Under the pieces are notes generated by a model, which saw nothing but the letters and a program-made list of their open reading frames with translations, was not told the DNA's origin and made no database searches. A program made the translations under genes and the position numbers. A stretch of 64,000 nucleotides of DNA from assembly GCA_963721305.1 (NCBI GenBank), contig CAVRIR010000006.1, positions 558,001 through 622,000 on the forward strand. Direction: 5' to 3'. Below, piece after piece: positions 23,591 to 31,951 of this stretch. Origin of the DNA: DATAES01 sp963721305 (GTDB taxonomy: Bacteria > Actinomycetota > Acidimicrobiia > Acidimicrobiales > JACDCH01). The number at the start of each line of letters is the position of its first letter. The stretch's first letter is position 1.

Positions 23591-24310
23591 GTGACGAGCG
23601 AGCCGACGAATTCCATGCCACAGGCGATGCCGTTTGCAGCCTCCGTCGATATCGGCCCGATCCCGACGGGCGCGCCCGAGCTCGACATCGCTCGCGTCGA
23701 GGATGCGCAGTCCCGTTTCCTTCACGCCGTCGCCGGCCTCGAAGACGACGCGATGCGGCGTCCGTCGCTCCTTCCGGACTGGACGGTCGCGCACGTCCTC
23801 ACCCACGTCGCGCGCAACGCGGACAGTCACGTCCGCCGCGTCGACGCCGCGGTCCGCGGCGAGATCATCGACCAGTATCCGGGCGGCTACGCGGGCAGAG
23901 CGGCAGAGATCGAGCGCGGCGCGAACCGTCCTGCGAGTGCGTTGGTGGACGACGTCCGCGAGAGCGCACTGCGCCTTCGCGAGGCATGGGCATCAGTGCC
24001 GGAGGCGGCGTGGGCGGCCGTCACCCGTGACGTCGGCGGACGCGAGCGCCCGCTCGCGGCGTTGCCGGCGAGGCGCTGGCAAGAGCTCGAGGTGCACGTC
24101 GTGGATCTCGGCGTGGGCGTGACCTATCGCCAATGGCCCGACGAGTTCGTGAGCGTCTGGTTGGTGCGGCTGCGTGCCGGGTTGGACGGGCGCCTTGCGG
24201 ACGGCGGCGCGGCACCCGCGCCCGGTGTGCTCGATGAACGTGACGAGCTCGCATGGCTGTACGGACGATTGCAACGCGACGATCTACCGACGGTCACGCC
24301 TTGGGCATGA
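23591..24310 (+). CDS. Maleylpyruvate isomerase family, mycothiol-dependent type
   Basis: 239 residues from the GTG at 23591. DinB-like four-helix domain: FLHAVAGLEDDAM, then SLLPDWTVAHVLTHVARNAD with the first metal His. The later WQELEVHVVDLG has the E-x2-H pattern that completes the metal site. A C-terminal MDMPI_C-type region follows. Members use mycothiol as cosubstrate, which fits an actinobacterium; the true substrate is unknown. A later ATG at about 23615 is possible, but the -10-like element favours the GTG. Confidence 0.85.
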   Translation: MTSEPTNSMPQAMPFAASVDIGPIPTGAPELDIARVEDAQSRFLHAVAGLEDDAMRRPSLLPDWTVAHVLTHVARNADSHVRRVDAAVRGEIIDQYPGGYAGRAAEIERGANRPASALVDDVRESALRLREAWASVPEAAWAAVTRDVGGRERPLAALPARRWQELEVHVVDLGVGVTYRQWPDEFVSVWLVRLRAGLDGRLADGGAAPAPGVLDERDELAWLYGRLQRDDLPTVTPWA

Positions 24311-24421
24311 AGAGCGTCTCGAAGCAGAGGCGAATCATCACTGACTTGTCGCAGCCGCGCGCTCGCGCGCTCGGCACGTAGGCGTCCGCCGTCGCGCTGT
24401 CGCGCACGCGAGGCTGGGAGG

Positions 24422-24826
24422 ATGCCGCCTCCGTACGACCTGCACAACCTGTTGAACCTGCTCGGCATAACGATCGACGAGGACGATCTCACGACGCTCA
24501 CCGGGCGGTTCACCGTCACCAATCCGCTGATCGCGGGCACCGGTTATCTGTGGGCACCAGTGGTGATCACGCTGGCGGACGCGCTGTGCGCGATCGGCGT
24601 GAGCCGGAACTGGCCGGCGACCGCGATGAGCTTCACGACCGTCGAATCGAAGGCCAACTTCATGTCGAGCGCGCTGGAGGGCGAGGCGGTGACAGGCACG
24701 GCGACGCCACTGCACCTCGGCGGCACGACGCAGGTCTGGGATGCGGCGATCACAAACACGACGACCGGCCGGCCGATGGCTGCCTACCGCTGCACGCAAC
24801 TCATCCTCTACCCGCGACCGACCTGA
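24422..24826 (+). CDS. PaaI-type hotdog-fold thioesterase
   Basis: 134 residues, a single hotdog domain. NPLIAGTGYLWAPVVITLADALCA contains the conserved helix entry with Asp/Ala, then TVESKANFMSSALEGEAVTG, where family members keep the K-x-N-F strand, and TQVWDAAITN. PaaI-like thioesterases cleave acyl-CoA such as phenylacetyl-CoA derivatives. GGAGG sits directly at the ATG (24416-24421), too near for a normal ribosome-binding site. Confidence 0.82.
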   Translation: MPPPYDLHNLLNLLGITIDEDDLTTLTGRFTVTNPLIAGTGYLWAPVVITLADALCAIGVSRNWPATAMSFTTVESKANFMSSALEGEAVTGTATPLHLGGTTQVWDAAITNTTTGRPMAAYRCTQLILYPRPT

Positions 24827-24838
24827 TCGGTCCGCCCG

Positions 24839-25036
24839 TCAGGTGCTGTACCGGCGGGGCGGCTCGAGTCCAGCCGCCGCGCCCGAGATGAGCAGCGACA
24901 CGAGGATGCCGAGCGGCAAGGTTCCCCAGTACGACAGCTCGAGGCCGCAGTTGCCGAGGAACAGCATCAGCAGCCACGTCGCCGGGAATGTGGCCAGCAG
25001 GAAGAAGACGATCAGCAACAGAAATCCAGCGATCAT
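24839..25036 (-). CDS. Small two-helix membrane protein
   Basis: 65 residues from the ATG at 25036, which has a clear ribosome-binding site (GAGGAG, eight bases upstream). Two hydrophobic helices: about 4-24 (FLLLIVFFLLATFPATWLLM) and about 40-56 (LPLGILVSLLISGAAAG), joined by a short loop with one cysteine. The tail is LEPPRRYST. No family recognised. It is convergent with the thioesterase gene, 12 bases apart. Confidence 0.65.
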   Translation of the reverse strand: MIAGFLLLIVFFLLATFPATWLLMLFLGNCGLELSYWGTLPLGILVSLLISGAAAGLEPPRRYST

Positions 25037-25197
25037 GGATCGCTCCTCTCGGATGTGCCGCAACGGTTCGGGGGAGATTGCTTGCACAAGTCTGATCCGT
25101 GGCGGTCCCGTCAACGCGGACCATCGCGTGTCCGTCCGTCTGTCGACCCGACGCTTGGGCGCGTCGTCATGCCCTCTCATCGGGGCATCATGAGCGC

Positions 25198-25725
25198 ATG
25201 AGCGTAGGTGACGCGTTGGTGGTCGTGGTCGAAGTCCCGGGTGGCAGCCGCAACAAGTACGAGACCGATCCCGAGACCGGCCATCTGTTCCTCGATCGCA
25301 CGCTGTTCACGGCAACGCGCTATCCGGCCGACTACGGCTACTTCCCGGAGACGCTGGCCGACGACGGCGACGAGCTCGACGCGCTGGTCCTCGTGACGGA
25401 GCCGACGTTCCCTGGCTGCCGGATCCGCGTGCGACCGGTCGGCGTGTTGTGGATGCGCGACGAGAAGGGCGAGGACGCCAAGGTGCTGTGCGTCGCGATG
25501 AACGATCCGCAGTACGGCAAGGTGATGGCGCTCGATGACATCACGCTGTTGCAGCGAGCGGAGATCGAACACTTCTTCGCGATCTACAAGGACCTCGAGC
25601 CGGACAAGGAGACGCAGATACTGGGCTGGGAGGACGCGCCGAAGGCGGTCGAGGCCGTGAAGTCAGCCGCGGAACATCACCAGGCGCGCTCCCGGGAACG
25701 CCGCCGTGGGCCAGATCAAACCTGA
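25198..25725 (+). CDS. ppa: Inorganic pyrophosphatase, family I
   Basis: 175 residues from the ATG at 25198. Active-site residues are visible: EVPGGSRNKYETD, RTLFTATRYPADYGYFPETLADDGDELDALVL (with the D-G-D-x-x-D metal cluster DDGDELDALV), and KVLCVAMNDP. It hydrolyses pyrophosphate and pulls biosynthetic reactions forward; soluble, cytoplasmic. The C-terminus ends in a basic tail (HQARSRERRRG). No ribosome-binding site is obvious. The 176 bases downstream hold no gene. Confidence 0.94.
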   Translation: MSVGDALVVVVEVPGGSRNKYETDPETGHLFLDRTLFTATRYPADYGYFPETLADDGDELDALVLVTEPTFPGCRIRVRPVGVLWMRDEKGEDAKVLCVAMNDPQYGKVMALDDITLLQRAEIEHFFAIYKDLEPDKETQILGWEDAPKAVEAVKSAAEHHQARSRERRRGPDQT

Positions 25726-25901
25726 AGGGCGCGACACCAAGAAGGACGGAATCCTTTCGGGTCCGCTGGTGAGTCGCTCGGTCGACCGGACCTTCACCCC
25801 AATCGCACGGGCCTCCCGGTCGCCTACGTGGACCGCCGGGGTGTAGACATCCGACGACGGGTGACTCCAACAACGGGGCGCCCGACGAGGAGGGTGCTTT
25901 T

Positions 25902-26168
25902 ATGCCCCGAAGGTTGAGAAGGGCAGCGGTAATCGGTGGCGTCGCTGCGGCCGCTGGAAGTGCCGGAGCAAGGAAGGGTGCAGCCGCTGCACAACAGCAG
26001 GCTGCCGCCCCGCAGCCGCCTCAGGTAGCGGATGTGCCGGCTGAGCCCGAGGCGCCGTCCATGGAATCGAAGACGACCGACCTCAAGCAGCTGAAAGAGC
26101 TCCTCGACGAGGGGATTCTGACGCAGGAAGAGTTCGACGCGCAGAAGGCTCAGATTCTCGCGACTTGA
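25902..26168 (+). CDS. SHOCT-domain small protein
   Basis: 88 residues with a good ribosome-binding site (GGAGGG, seven bases before the ATG). The basic N-terminus (MPRRLRRA) is followed by an Ala/Gly helix resembling a short membrane or glycine-zipper segment, then a Pro/Ala/Gln linker. The C-terminal SHOCT motif is LKQLKELLDEGILTQEEFDA (about 64-83). SHOCT modules are short oligomerisation tails. Function unknown. A strong hairpin follows the stop by 43 bases. Confidence 0.78.
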   Translation: MPRRLRRAAVIGGVAAAAGSAGARKGAAAAQQQAAAPQPPQVADVPAEPEAPSMESKTTDLKQLKELLDEGILTQEEFDAQKAQILAT

Positions 26169-26211
26169 CGTCGTACGGAGTCGCGAGCTGGCACTGACGA
26201 GACGCGGCTTG

Positions 26212-26233
26212 CGCGCTCGGAGGATCGAGCGCG
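26212..26233 (+). terminator. Hairpin after the SHOCT gene
   Basis: Perfect 8-bp stem CGCGCTCG/CGAGCGCG with a six-base loop, 43 bases after the SHOCT stop. No U-tract, as is common for actinobacterial terminators. The following stretch to 26540 shows no frame with protein-like composition. Confidence 0.5.
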
Positions 26234-26540
26234 TGTCAGCACTGCTCCTGTCAGGTGTCCGGGAAGGGGGCTGGCATCAGTCGATCAGACATGCCCTTTG
26301 AGCGGCCGAGGCGTCATGGCTAGGTGACGCTTCTACGTCGGCGGTGGCAACGCTGAGAAGCTCACCGTCGGTCTCGGACATCGTGTTGAGCTCGTCGACG
26401 GGACGCCGCCGGCATCCTCGGCGGCCATCGAGCTATGGGCGCTGGACCAACCCGCCGGGGAGGGGCTGGCCGCTCAACGGGAAGACCGCGACCACCACGT
26501 GCGCGCACATGCCGCCGATCGCGGCGACACCGACTCTTCG
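26234..26540. other. Gene-free stretch
   Basis: About 300 bases with only short frames of shadow-like composition (Arg/Pro-rich). No tRNA, repeat or clear promoter is seen. It may hold decayed sequence, given the IS110 fragment about 0.7 kb further on. Confidence 0.4.
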
Positions 26541-26747
26541 TCACTCCGTCGTGTCGCGATCAGGAAGTCGGGCCGCGACCGAGCGTCCCAGGCCCCCGCC
26601 AACCACGAGACTTATCAGGTAGCACGCCAGCACTGCCGGAACGCTCAGCGACGACCCGACCGCCAACGCCACCGTAAGAACCACGAACGCGGCAGTGGAA
26701 CCGACGACGAATCCGACGGCGCGCTTCAGATCCGATGCACGGCTCAC
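26541..26747 (-). CDS. Small membrane protein, unknown
   Basis: 68 residues from the GTG at 26747. Two hydrophobic segments, about 10-33 (AVGFVVGSTAAFVVLTVALAV) and about 36-53 (SVPAVLACYLISLVVGGGLG), with basic residues outside. No family recognised. Amino-acid composition is protein-like, unlike the opposite-strand frames here. A shadow of unknown sequence cannot be excluded. Confidence 0.45.
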   Translation of the reverse strand: MSRASDLKRAVGFVVGSTAAFVVLTVALAVGSSLSVPAVLACYLISLVVGGGLGRSVAARLPDRDTTE

Positions 26748-26826
26748 GTGACGCCCACTCCAGAAAGACTACGAACGGGACAACTACGCCGGCTCGACAA
26801 ACAGCGACTGCCCCATTCGGCAATCG

Positions 26827-27279
26827 TCAGTCGCCACCGCCGACGACGACCACCGGGCACCGCGCGTTGCGCACGACGTAATCGGAGACCGAGCCGAGCA
26901 ACGCCCGCTTGATGCCGCCGCGACCGCGAGTCCCGATCACGATTGTGTCCGCCTGCTCTGATCGAGCGAAGTCGCACAACGCCGGCCCCGGCTCGCCCTC
27001 GAGGACCCGGCCGGACTCAGCGGGAAGACCGAGCGCGGACGCGGTTCGCTTCACGATCTCGTCGGACAGCTCGTGCTGGAACCGGATCTTTTCCTGTAGC
27101 TGCACGTGGCTCATTGTCGGGCCAGCGTGACCAGAGCCGTCGGAGGCGAGCGAGCGATCGATCGAAGCCACCGTCACAACGAGCACTCGGTCACCCGGTC
27201 GCAGTATCGCCAAGCCTGACGCCGCCGCACTAGTCGCGATCTCCGAACCATCCGTGCACACGATGATCGTGGAGGCCAC
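26827..27279 (-). CDS. Universal stress protein (UspA family)
   Basis: 150 residues, one Usp domain. TIIVCTDGSEIATSAAASG opens the fold. The ATP-binding motif is GTRGRGGIKRALLGSVSDYV near 115-134, matching G-2x-G-9x-G(S/T), and NARCPVVVVGGG closes the fold. ATP-binding type is therefore predicted. USPs respond to starvation, hypoxia or stress. Start ATG at 27279. The IS110 fragment lies directly upstream, so the native promoter may have been replaced. Confidence 0.9.
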   Translation of the reverse strand: MASTIIVCTDGSEIATSAAASGLAILRPGDRVLVVTVASIDRSLASDGSGHAGPTMSHVQLQEKIRFQHELSDEIVKRTASALGLPAESGRVLEGEPGPALCDFARSEQADTIVIGTRGRGGIKRALLGSVSDYVVRNARCPVVVVGGGD

Positions 27280-27434
27280 AGCGGCAGTATCACACCCGAG
27301 AGGCGCCGCAGCGGCGACCAGCTGCGAGCTCGTTGCTGTCCTGACGCTCGGACCTCGAGCTCGCTCAACACCGTCTCGTTGTCGTCGATCGCCAAAGCCA
27401 TATGCGATGCCTTGTGCGGATCAATACCGATAAT
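27280..27434 (-). pseudogene. IS110-family transposase N-terminal fragment
   Basis: In the frame starting at 27434 the sequence reads IIGIDPHKASHMALAIDDNE then LSELEVRASGQQ, the start of the IS110 DEDD transposase with the first catalytic Asp in GIDPHK. Similarity fades near 27355, and the rest of the transposase, including the C-terminal serine domain, is absent. A plus-one shift would continue as QLVAAAAPLG, suggesting further decay. The fragment begins three bases after the DUF2630 stop and ends at the usp start. Confidence 0.75.
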
Positions 27435-27437
27435 CCG

Positions 27438-27680
27438 TTACTGCTGGTAGTGCTCCACAGTGCCGGGATCGCGGAGCTGTTCCGCGTCGGCGTCACCGCC
27501 GGCGCGACGGCGAGCCCGGCGGCGGCGCAGGAGATCCCACAGTTGGTCGATGCGGACCTCGACCGAACCGAGGCGCTCCTGCTCGTCCTCGGTCAGGCCG
27601 CGGCCGACACCGTGCTCGTGGAGTTGACGTTCCTCTTCGACGAGCTCGTCGATCTCCCTGATGATCTCCTGATCGTTCAC
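27438..27680 (-). CDS. DUF2630 family protein
   Basis: 80 residues. MNDQEIIREIDELVEEERQL, GLTEDEQERL, RIDQLWDLLRRRRARRRAG and the C-terminal GTVEHYQQ match the actinobacterial DUF2630 pattern, a short charged helical hairpin. Function unknown; often found among stress or general-response genes, consistent with the nearby usp and SHOCT genes. Confidence 0.85.
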   Translation of the reverse strand: MNDQEIIREIDELVEEERQLHEHGVGRGLTEDEQERLGSVEVRIDQLWDLLRRRRARRRAGGDADAEQLRDPGTVEHYQQ

Positions 27681-27708
27681 GCTGCACTCCTACCTGGATC
27701 CGGACGAT

Positions 27709-29998
27709 TCACTGGTTCGCGGCGCCCTTCGCCGCCTCGATGGCCCGCCAGACCCGCTCGGGCGTGCACGGGATGTCGATGTGGCGCACGCCGAGGTGCG
27801 ACAGCGCATCGCAGACCGCACTCTGCACCGCAGGCGTCGCCCCGATCGCGCCGGACTCGCCGATCCCCTTCGCGCCCAACGGGTTGGCCGGCGTCGGCGT
27901 CTCCATCGTCTCGAGCTCGAACGACGGGAGCTCGGCCATGCTGATGATCCCGTAGTCGGCGAAATTCGACGTGATCGGGTTGCCGTCCTCGTCGTAGCGG
28001 ATCTCTTCGAGCAGCGCTTGGGCGGCGCCCTGCGCAATGCCTCCGTGGCGCTGGCCTTCGACCAGCAGCGGGTTGACGATGCGACCGGCATCGTCGCACG
28101 TGATCATCCTGCGGAGATCGACGCGTCCGGTCTCGGTGTCGACGTCGACCACCGCGACGTGCGCGCCGAACGGGAACGTCGTCGACTTCTCCTGGTAGTC
28201 GATCTGCCCGCACAATCCCGCGCCGGACTCGTCACGGTCCATCGCCGCGGTCGCCACCTCCGCCCACGAACGTGACACCGCAGGAGTACCGGCGACATGG
28301 AACGACCCGCCACCAACTTCGAGCACGACATCGTCGACGTTCGCCTCGAGGAGCTCGGCCGCGATCTTCTTCGCCTCGTCGACCACGATCTCGGACGCCT
28401 GCAGAACAGCCGATCCGCCGACCTGCAGCGAGCGCGACCCCATCGTTCCTTCACCGCGAGCGACGCGGTCCGTGTCGCCCCACACGATGTCGACGCGCTC
28501 CATCGGGATGCCCGTCGTGTCCTGCACGATCATGGCGAAGCTCGTCGCATGGCCCTGCCCGTGCGGTGACGCACCGGTGTAGATGGTGGCGCTGCCGTCT
28601 GGATGGACCTCGAGGTTCGCGAACTCACTGCCCGGCGTCGGGCCTGCCGTCACCTCGACGTACACCGACACGCCGATGCCCATGAGAACGGTGTCGCCCG
28701 CGTCGCGACGGCGCTGTTGCTCGGCGCGCAGCGCGTGGTAGTCGGCCGCCGCCAGCGCACGATCGAGCGCCTCCCCGTAGTTGCCCGTGTCGTATGCGGT
28801 GTCGACCGGCGTGGTGACCGGCTCATCGAACGGCGGACGAAGGTTCCGCCGCCGCACCTCGACCACGTCCATCCCGATCTCGGCGGCATAGAGGTCCATG
28901 GCGCGCTCGATCGCCGCGGCCGCTTCGGGGCGGCCGGCGCCGCGGTACGCGACCACCGGTGTCGTGTTGGTGACGACGGCCCGGCTGTTGAACTCGACCT
29001 TCGGCATCACGTAGACACCCGGCGCCATGAGTCGCGTCATGAACGGCAACACCGCGCCGACCGCGGGGTACGCGCCCGCGTCTTGCAGCACCGTCAAGCG
29101 ATACGCCTGCACGGTGCCGTCGCGGGTGCCACCGATCTCGATCGTCTGCACCTGGCCGCGGCCGTGGCCCATGCCGACCATGTTCTCGGTGCGGGTCTCG
29201 TGCCAGCGCACGGGACGGCCGGTCCGGCGGGCCAGCCACGGCACCAACGCCTCCTCCGCGCTCGCGCCGATCTTGGCGCCGAACCCGCCGCCGACATCGG
29301 GTGCGGTCACGTGGACGTCAGCGGCGTCGAGTCCGTACAGGCCCGCGAGCGCGCTCTGCGCCGTGCGCGTGCTGCGTGGACAGCCAGAAGTGCAACCGTC
29401 CGTCCTCGCCCCAGGCCGCGGCCGCGCCACGCACCTCGAGCGGAGCAGCAGCCACGCGCTGGTTCATCACTCGTTGCGTGACGACGACCTCACAACCGTC
29501 GAACAAGTCGTCCGAACGTCCGAACGCGAGCTCGAGCGCGACGTTGTTGCCGGCCTCGGGGAACAACAGGACGTCGCCGTCGGCATCCTCAGGGTCGACG
29601 ATGATCGGAAGCGGCTCGTAGTCGACCCACACCTGTTCTGCTGCGTCGACTCCTTGGTCGGGACGCTCGCTGACGATCACCGCGATCGGTTCGCCCACGA
29701 ACCGTACGCGATCCGACGCGAGCACCGGCCGGCTCATGGCATCGGTGATCATCGGCATCGCCGGTGGGAGCGGGCCGATGTCGAGATCAGCGGCGGTGAA
29801 CACGCCGACGACACCGGGCGCCTGGCGCGCTTCGTCCACCTCGACCGTGAACGTCGCGTGCGCCATCGTCGACCGCACGTACGTCGCGTACAGCGCTCCG
29901 TCCAACAACGGATCCGTGAGATCAGCGACGTACGTTCCCCCCGCGGTGAGGAACCGATGGTCCTCGACCCGCGCCACCCGAGTCCCGAGAATGCTCAT
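27709..29998 (-). CDS. CoxL-like molybdopterin-binding large subunit, form II, frameshifted near 29365
   Basis: Two frames make one protein of about 763 residues. The first, from the ATG at 29998, gives LGTRVARVEDHRFLTAGG, VRFVGEPIAVIVS and LHFWLSTQ. The second continues with TAQSALAGLYGLDAADVHV, PDVGGGFGAK, HGQGHATSF and NPLGAKGIGESG. The active-site loop is AYRGAGR, the form II type; the AYxCSFR loop of true aerobic CO dehydrogenase is absent. The substrate may therefore be CO or another aldehyde/heterocycle. The span is one base over a multiple of three; loss of GC in a GCGCGC tract would repair it. No medium or small subunit gene is adjacent. TAACCT lies nine bases before the ATG. Confidence 0.85.
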
Positions 29999-30007
29999 TG
30001 GCAGCGG

Positions 30008-30013
30008 AGGTTA
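30008..30013 (-). promoter_or_regulatory. TAACCT -10 hexamer of the coxL-like gene
   Basis: TAACCT (minus strand) nine bases before the ATG at 29998, giving a leaderless arrangement for the CoxL-like gene despite the nearby ftsB stop at 30054. Confidence 0.4.
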
Positions 30014-30053
30014 CCGGCGCGAGGTCACGCCGGTGGAGTTCGTCAGCGCTTTC

Positions 30054-30434
30054 TCAGTGTCCGGAACCGGACGGATCGAGCTTCTTCGACAATCCGGTGA
30101 AGGGCCACACCGCCGGGATTTCGATCGGCGCGGGCGGCGCCGGAAGGATGGCGAACGACTGCTCGCCCGGCGCGACGAGGTTGTACTGCTCGCGAGCGAG
30201 ACGCTCGATCTCGCTGTCGGTGTTCAGTTTCTGCACTTGGTCGGCGAGCTTGCCGTTCTGCGTCGCGAGCACGTCGATCTGGCGTTGCGCCGCGTGCAAG
30301 GAAGACCGTTGCGACAAGTACGTGCGCATGGGATAGACGCCGATGAACAACAACCCGACGATGGTCACCGACGTGAGCAGGGCCCACACCATCCATCGCG
30401 ATCGGCGCCGCTGCGCCACCGCGCCTGGTCTCAT
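30054..30434 (-). CDS. ftsB: FtsB/DivIC-type septum formation initiator
   Basis: 126 residues. A basic N-terminus (RPGAVAQRRRSR), one transmembrane helix (WALLTSVTIVGLLFIGVYPM, about 16-35), then a coiled coil (SLHAAQRQIDVLATQNGKLA) and the conserved DSEIERLAREQYNLVAPGEQ. These place it in the DivIC/FtsB family of divisome scaffold proteins. The ATG overlaps the enolase stop as ATGA. The usual downstream partners DUF501 and ppx are missing here; the coxL-like gene follows instead. Confidence 0.9.
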   Translation of the reverse strand: MRPGAVAQRRRSRWMVWALLTSVTIVGLLFIGVYPMRTYLSQRSSLHAAQRQIDVLATQNGKLADQVQKLNTDSEIERLAREQYNLVAPGEQSFAILPAPPAPIEIPAVWPFTGLSKKLDPSGSGH

Positions 30435-31729
30435 GAAGCCGTCTCGCGCGGCGCGAGCGCGGCGAGGCCGGGATATGCGGCGCTGTCACCGAGCACGGCC
30501 TCGATGCGGAGCAGCTGGTTGTACTTCGCGACACGATCGGATCGCGCCGGCGCGCCGGCTTTGATCTGCCCGCAGTTCGTTGCGACGGCGAGATCCGCGA
30601 TCGTGGTGTCTTCCGTCTCGCCGGACCGGTGCGACATGACCGACGTGAACGCCGACGTCGTCGCCAGTTGCATCGTGTCGAGCGTCTCCGACAACGAGCC
30701 GATCTGGTTGACCTTGATCAGGATCGAGTTCGCGACCTTTGCGTCGAGCCCGCGCGAAAGGCGATCGACGTTCGTGACGAACAGATCGTCGCCCACGAGT
30801 TGTATGCGAGCACCGAGAGCGTCGGTGAGCGTGCGCCAACCGTCCCAGTCCTCCTCGCCGATGCCGTCCTCGATCGACACGATCGGGTAGCGGTCGACGA
30901 GACCCACGAGGTACGCGCTCATCTCTGCGCTGCTGAGCGTGCGCCCGCCTTCCCCCGCGAGCACGTACGCATCTTTCGACTCGTCGTAGAACTCGGAGGC
31001 CGCGGCGTCGAGCGCTATCGCGAGCTCGTCACCAGGTGTGAATCCCGCGGCCTCGATGGCCTGCACGAGAACCTGGAACCCTTCCTCGTTCGAGCCGAGG
31101 TCCGGCGCGAACCCGCCCTCGTCGCCGACCGCGGTCGACAAGCCGCGATCGTGCAGCAGCTTGCCCAGCTCGTGGTAGCACTGCGCGCTCCAACGCAGCC
31201 CCTCTGCGAACGAAGCCGCGCCGACCGGCATGATCATGAATTCCTGAAGATCGATGTTGTTGTCCGCGTGCGCGCCGCCGTTGAGGACGTTCATCATCGG
31301 CACGGGCAGGATGTGCGCGTTGGCTCCGCCGACGTAACGGAACAGGGGCAGCTCGAGCTCGTCGGCCGCCGCCTTCGCCACTGCGAGCGAGACACCGAGG
31401 ATCGCGTTGGCGCCGAGGCGACCCTTGTTGTCCGTCCCGTCGAGATCGATCATCGTCATGTCGACGGCGCGCTGGTCGAGCGCCTCCATGCCGGCGAGCG
31501 CGTCGGCGATCTCGCCGCTGGCGTGCTCGACCGCCCGCAAGACACCCTTGCCGCCGAAGCGTTCCTCGCCGTCGCGCAGCTCGACCGCTTCGAACTGACC
31601 GGTCGACGCGCCCGACGGGACCATGGCCCGTCCGTGTGCCCCGCTCTCCAGGAACACCTCGACCTCGACGGTTGGATTGCCGCGCGAGTCGAGAACCTCC
31701 CTCGCCAGGATGTGCTCGATACCGGACAT
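30431..31729 (-). CDS. eno: Enolase
   Basis: 432 residues from the ATG at 31729. AREVLDSRGNPTVEVEV, VPSGASTGQFEAVELRDGE, STAVGDEGGFAPDL, IKVNQIGSLSET and SHRSGETEDTTIADLAV cover the active site with its catalytic Glu, Lys and metal ligands. It interconverts 2-phosphoglycerate and phosphoenolpyruvate. Translationally coupled to ftsB. Upstream lies a 222-base gap containing one copy of the palindromic repeat, which may end the mazG transcript. Confidence 0.97.
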   Translation of the reverse strand: MSGIEHILAREVLDSRGNPTVEVEVFLESGAHGRAMVPSGASTGQFEAVELRDGEERFGGKGVLRAVEHASGEIADALAGMEALDQRAVDMTMIDLDGTDNKGRLGANAILGVSLAVAKAAADELELPLFRYVGGANAHILPVPMMNVLNGGAHADNNIDLQEFMIMPVGAASFAEGLRWSAQCYHELGKLLHDRGLSTAVGDEGGFAPDLGSNEEGFQVLVQAIEAAGFTPGDELAIALDAAASEFYDESKDAYVLAGEGGRTLSSAEMSAYLVGLVDRYPIVSIEDGIGEEDWDGWRTLTDALGARIQLVGDDLFVTNVDRLSRGLDAKVANSILIKVNQIGSLSETLDTMQLATTSAFTSVMSHRSGETEDTTIADLAVATNCGQIKAGAPARSDRVAKYNQLLRIEAVLGDSAAYPGLAALAPRETAS

Positions 31730-31893
31730 GTGCGATCGCGCTCCGCCTTTGCACTTCTCGCGTGCTGTTGCTGGTGTGGACGGTGTTGCCAACGTTACTC
31801 ATGTTGGGGTGCCACGGTCGCGCGGAGCGCTGCCGTACGCCTCGCGTGATCGGGGTGGGTGGCCCGCAATCGGCATCCGACCCAGACCTCGAT

Positions 31894-31947
31894 CTCCGGG
31901 GTGAAACGGGCGCCATGGCGCCCGTTTCCATCCAACATTCCCGCTGG
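31894..31947. repeat. Palindromic repeat element, copy 1
   Basis: Centre 31903-31928 is a perfect 26-base palindrome, GAAACGGGCGCC and its complement around ATGG-type core. Conserved flanks are CTCCGGGGT on one side and CATCCAACATTCC on the other. It ends four bases past the mazG stop. The A/T ends of the stem make it a plausible two-way terminator. The flanks match copy 2 almost base for base, which a simple terminator would not need. Confidence 0.85.
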
Positions 31948-31951
31948 TGAA

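Noticed and set aside
26344..26622. 92-codon frame on the plus strand
   Set aside because: Ser/Arg/Pro/Thr-rich with no recognisable pattern and no promoter or ribosome-binding site; treated as non-coding.
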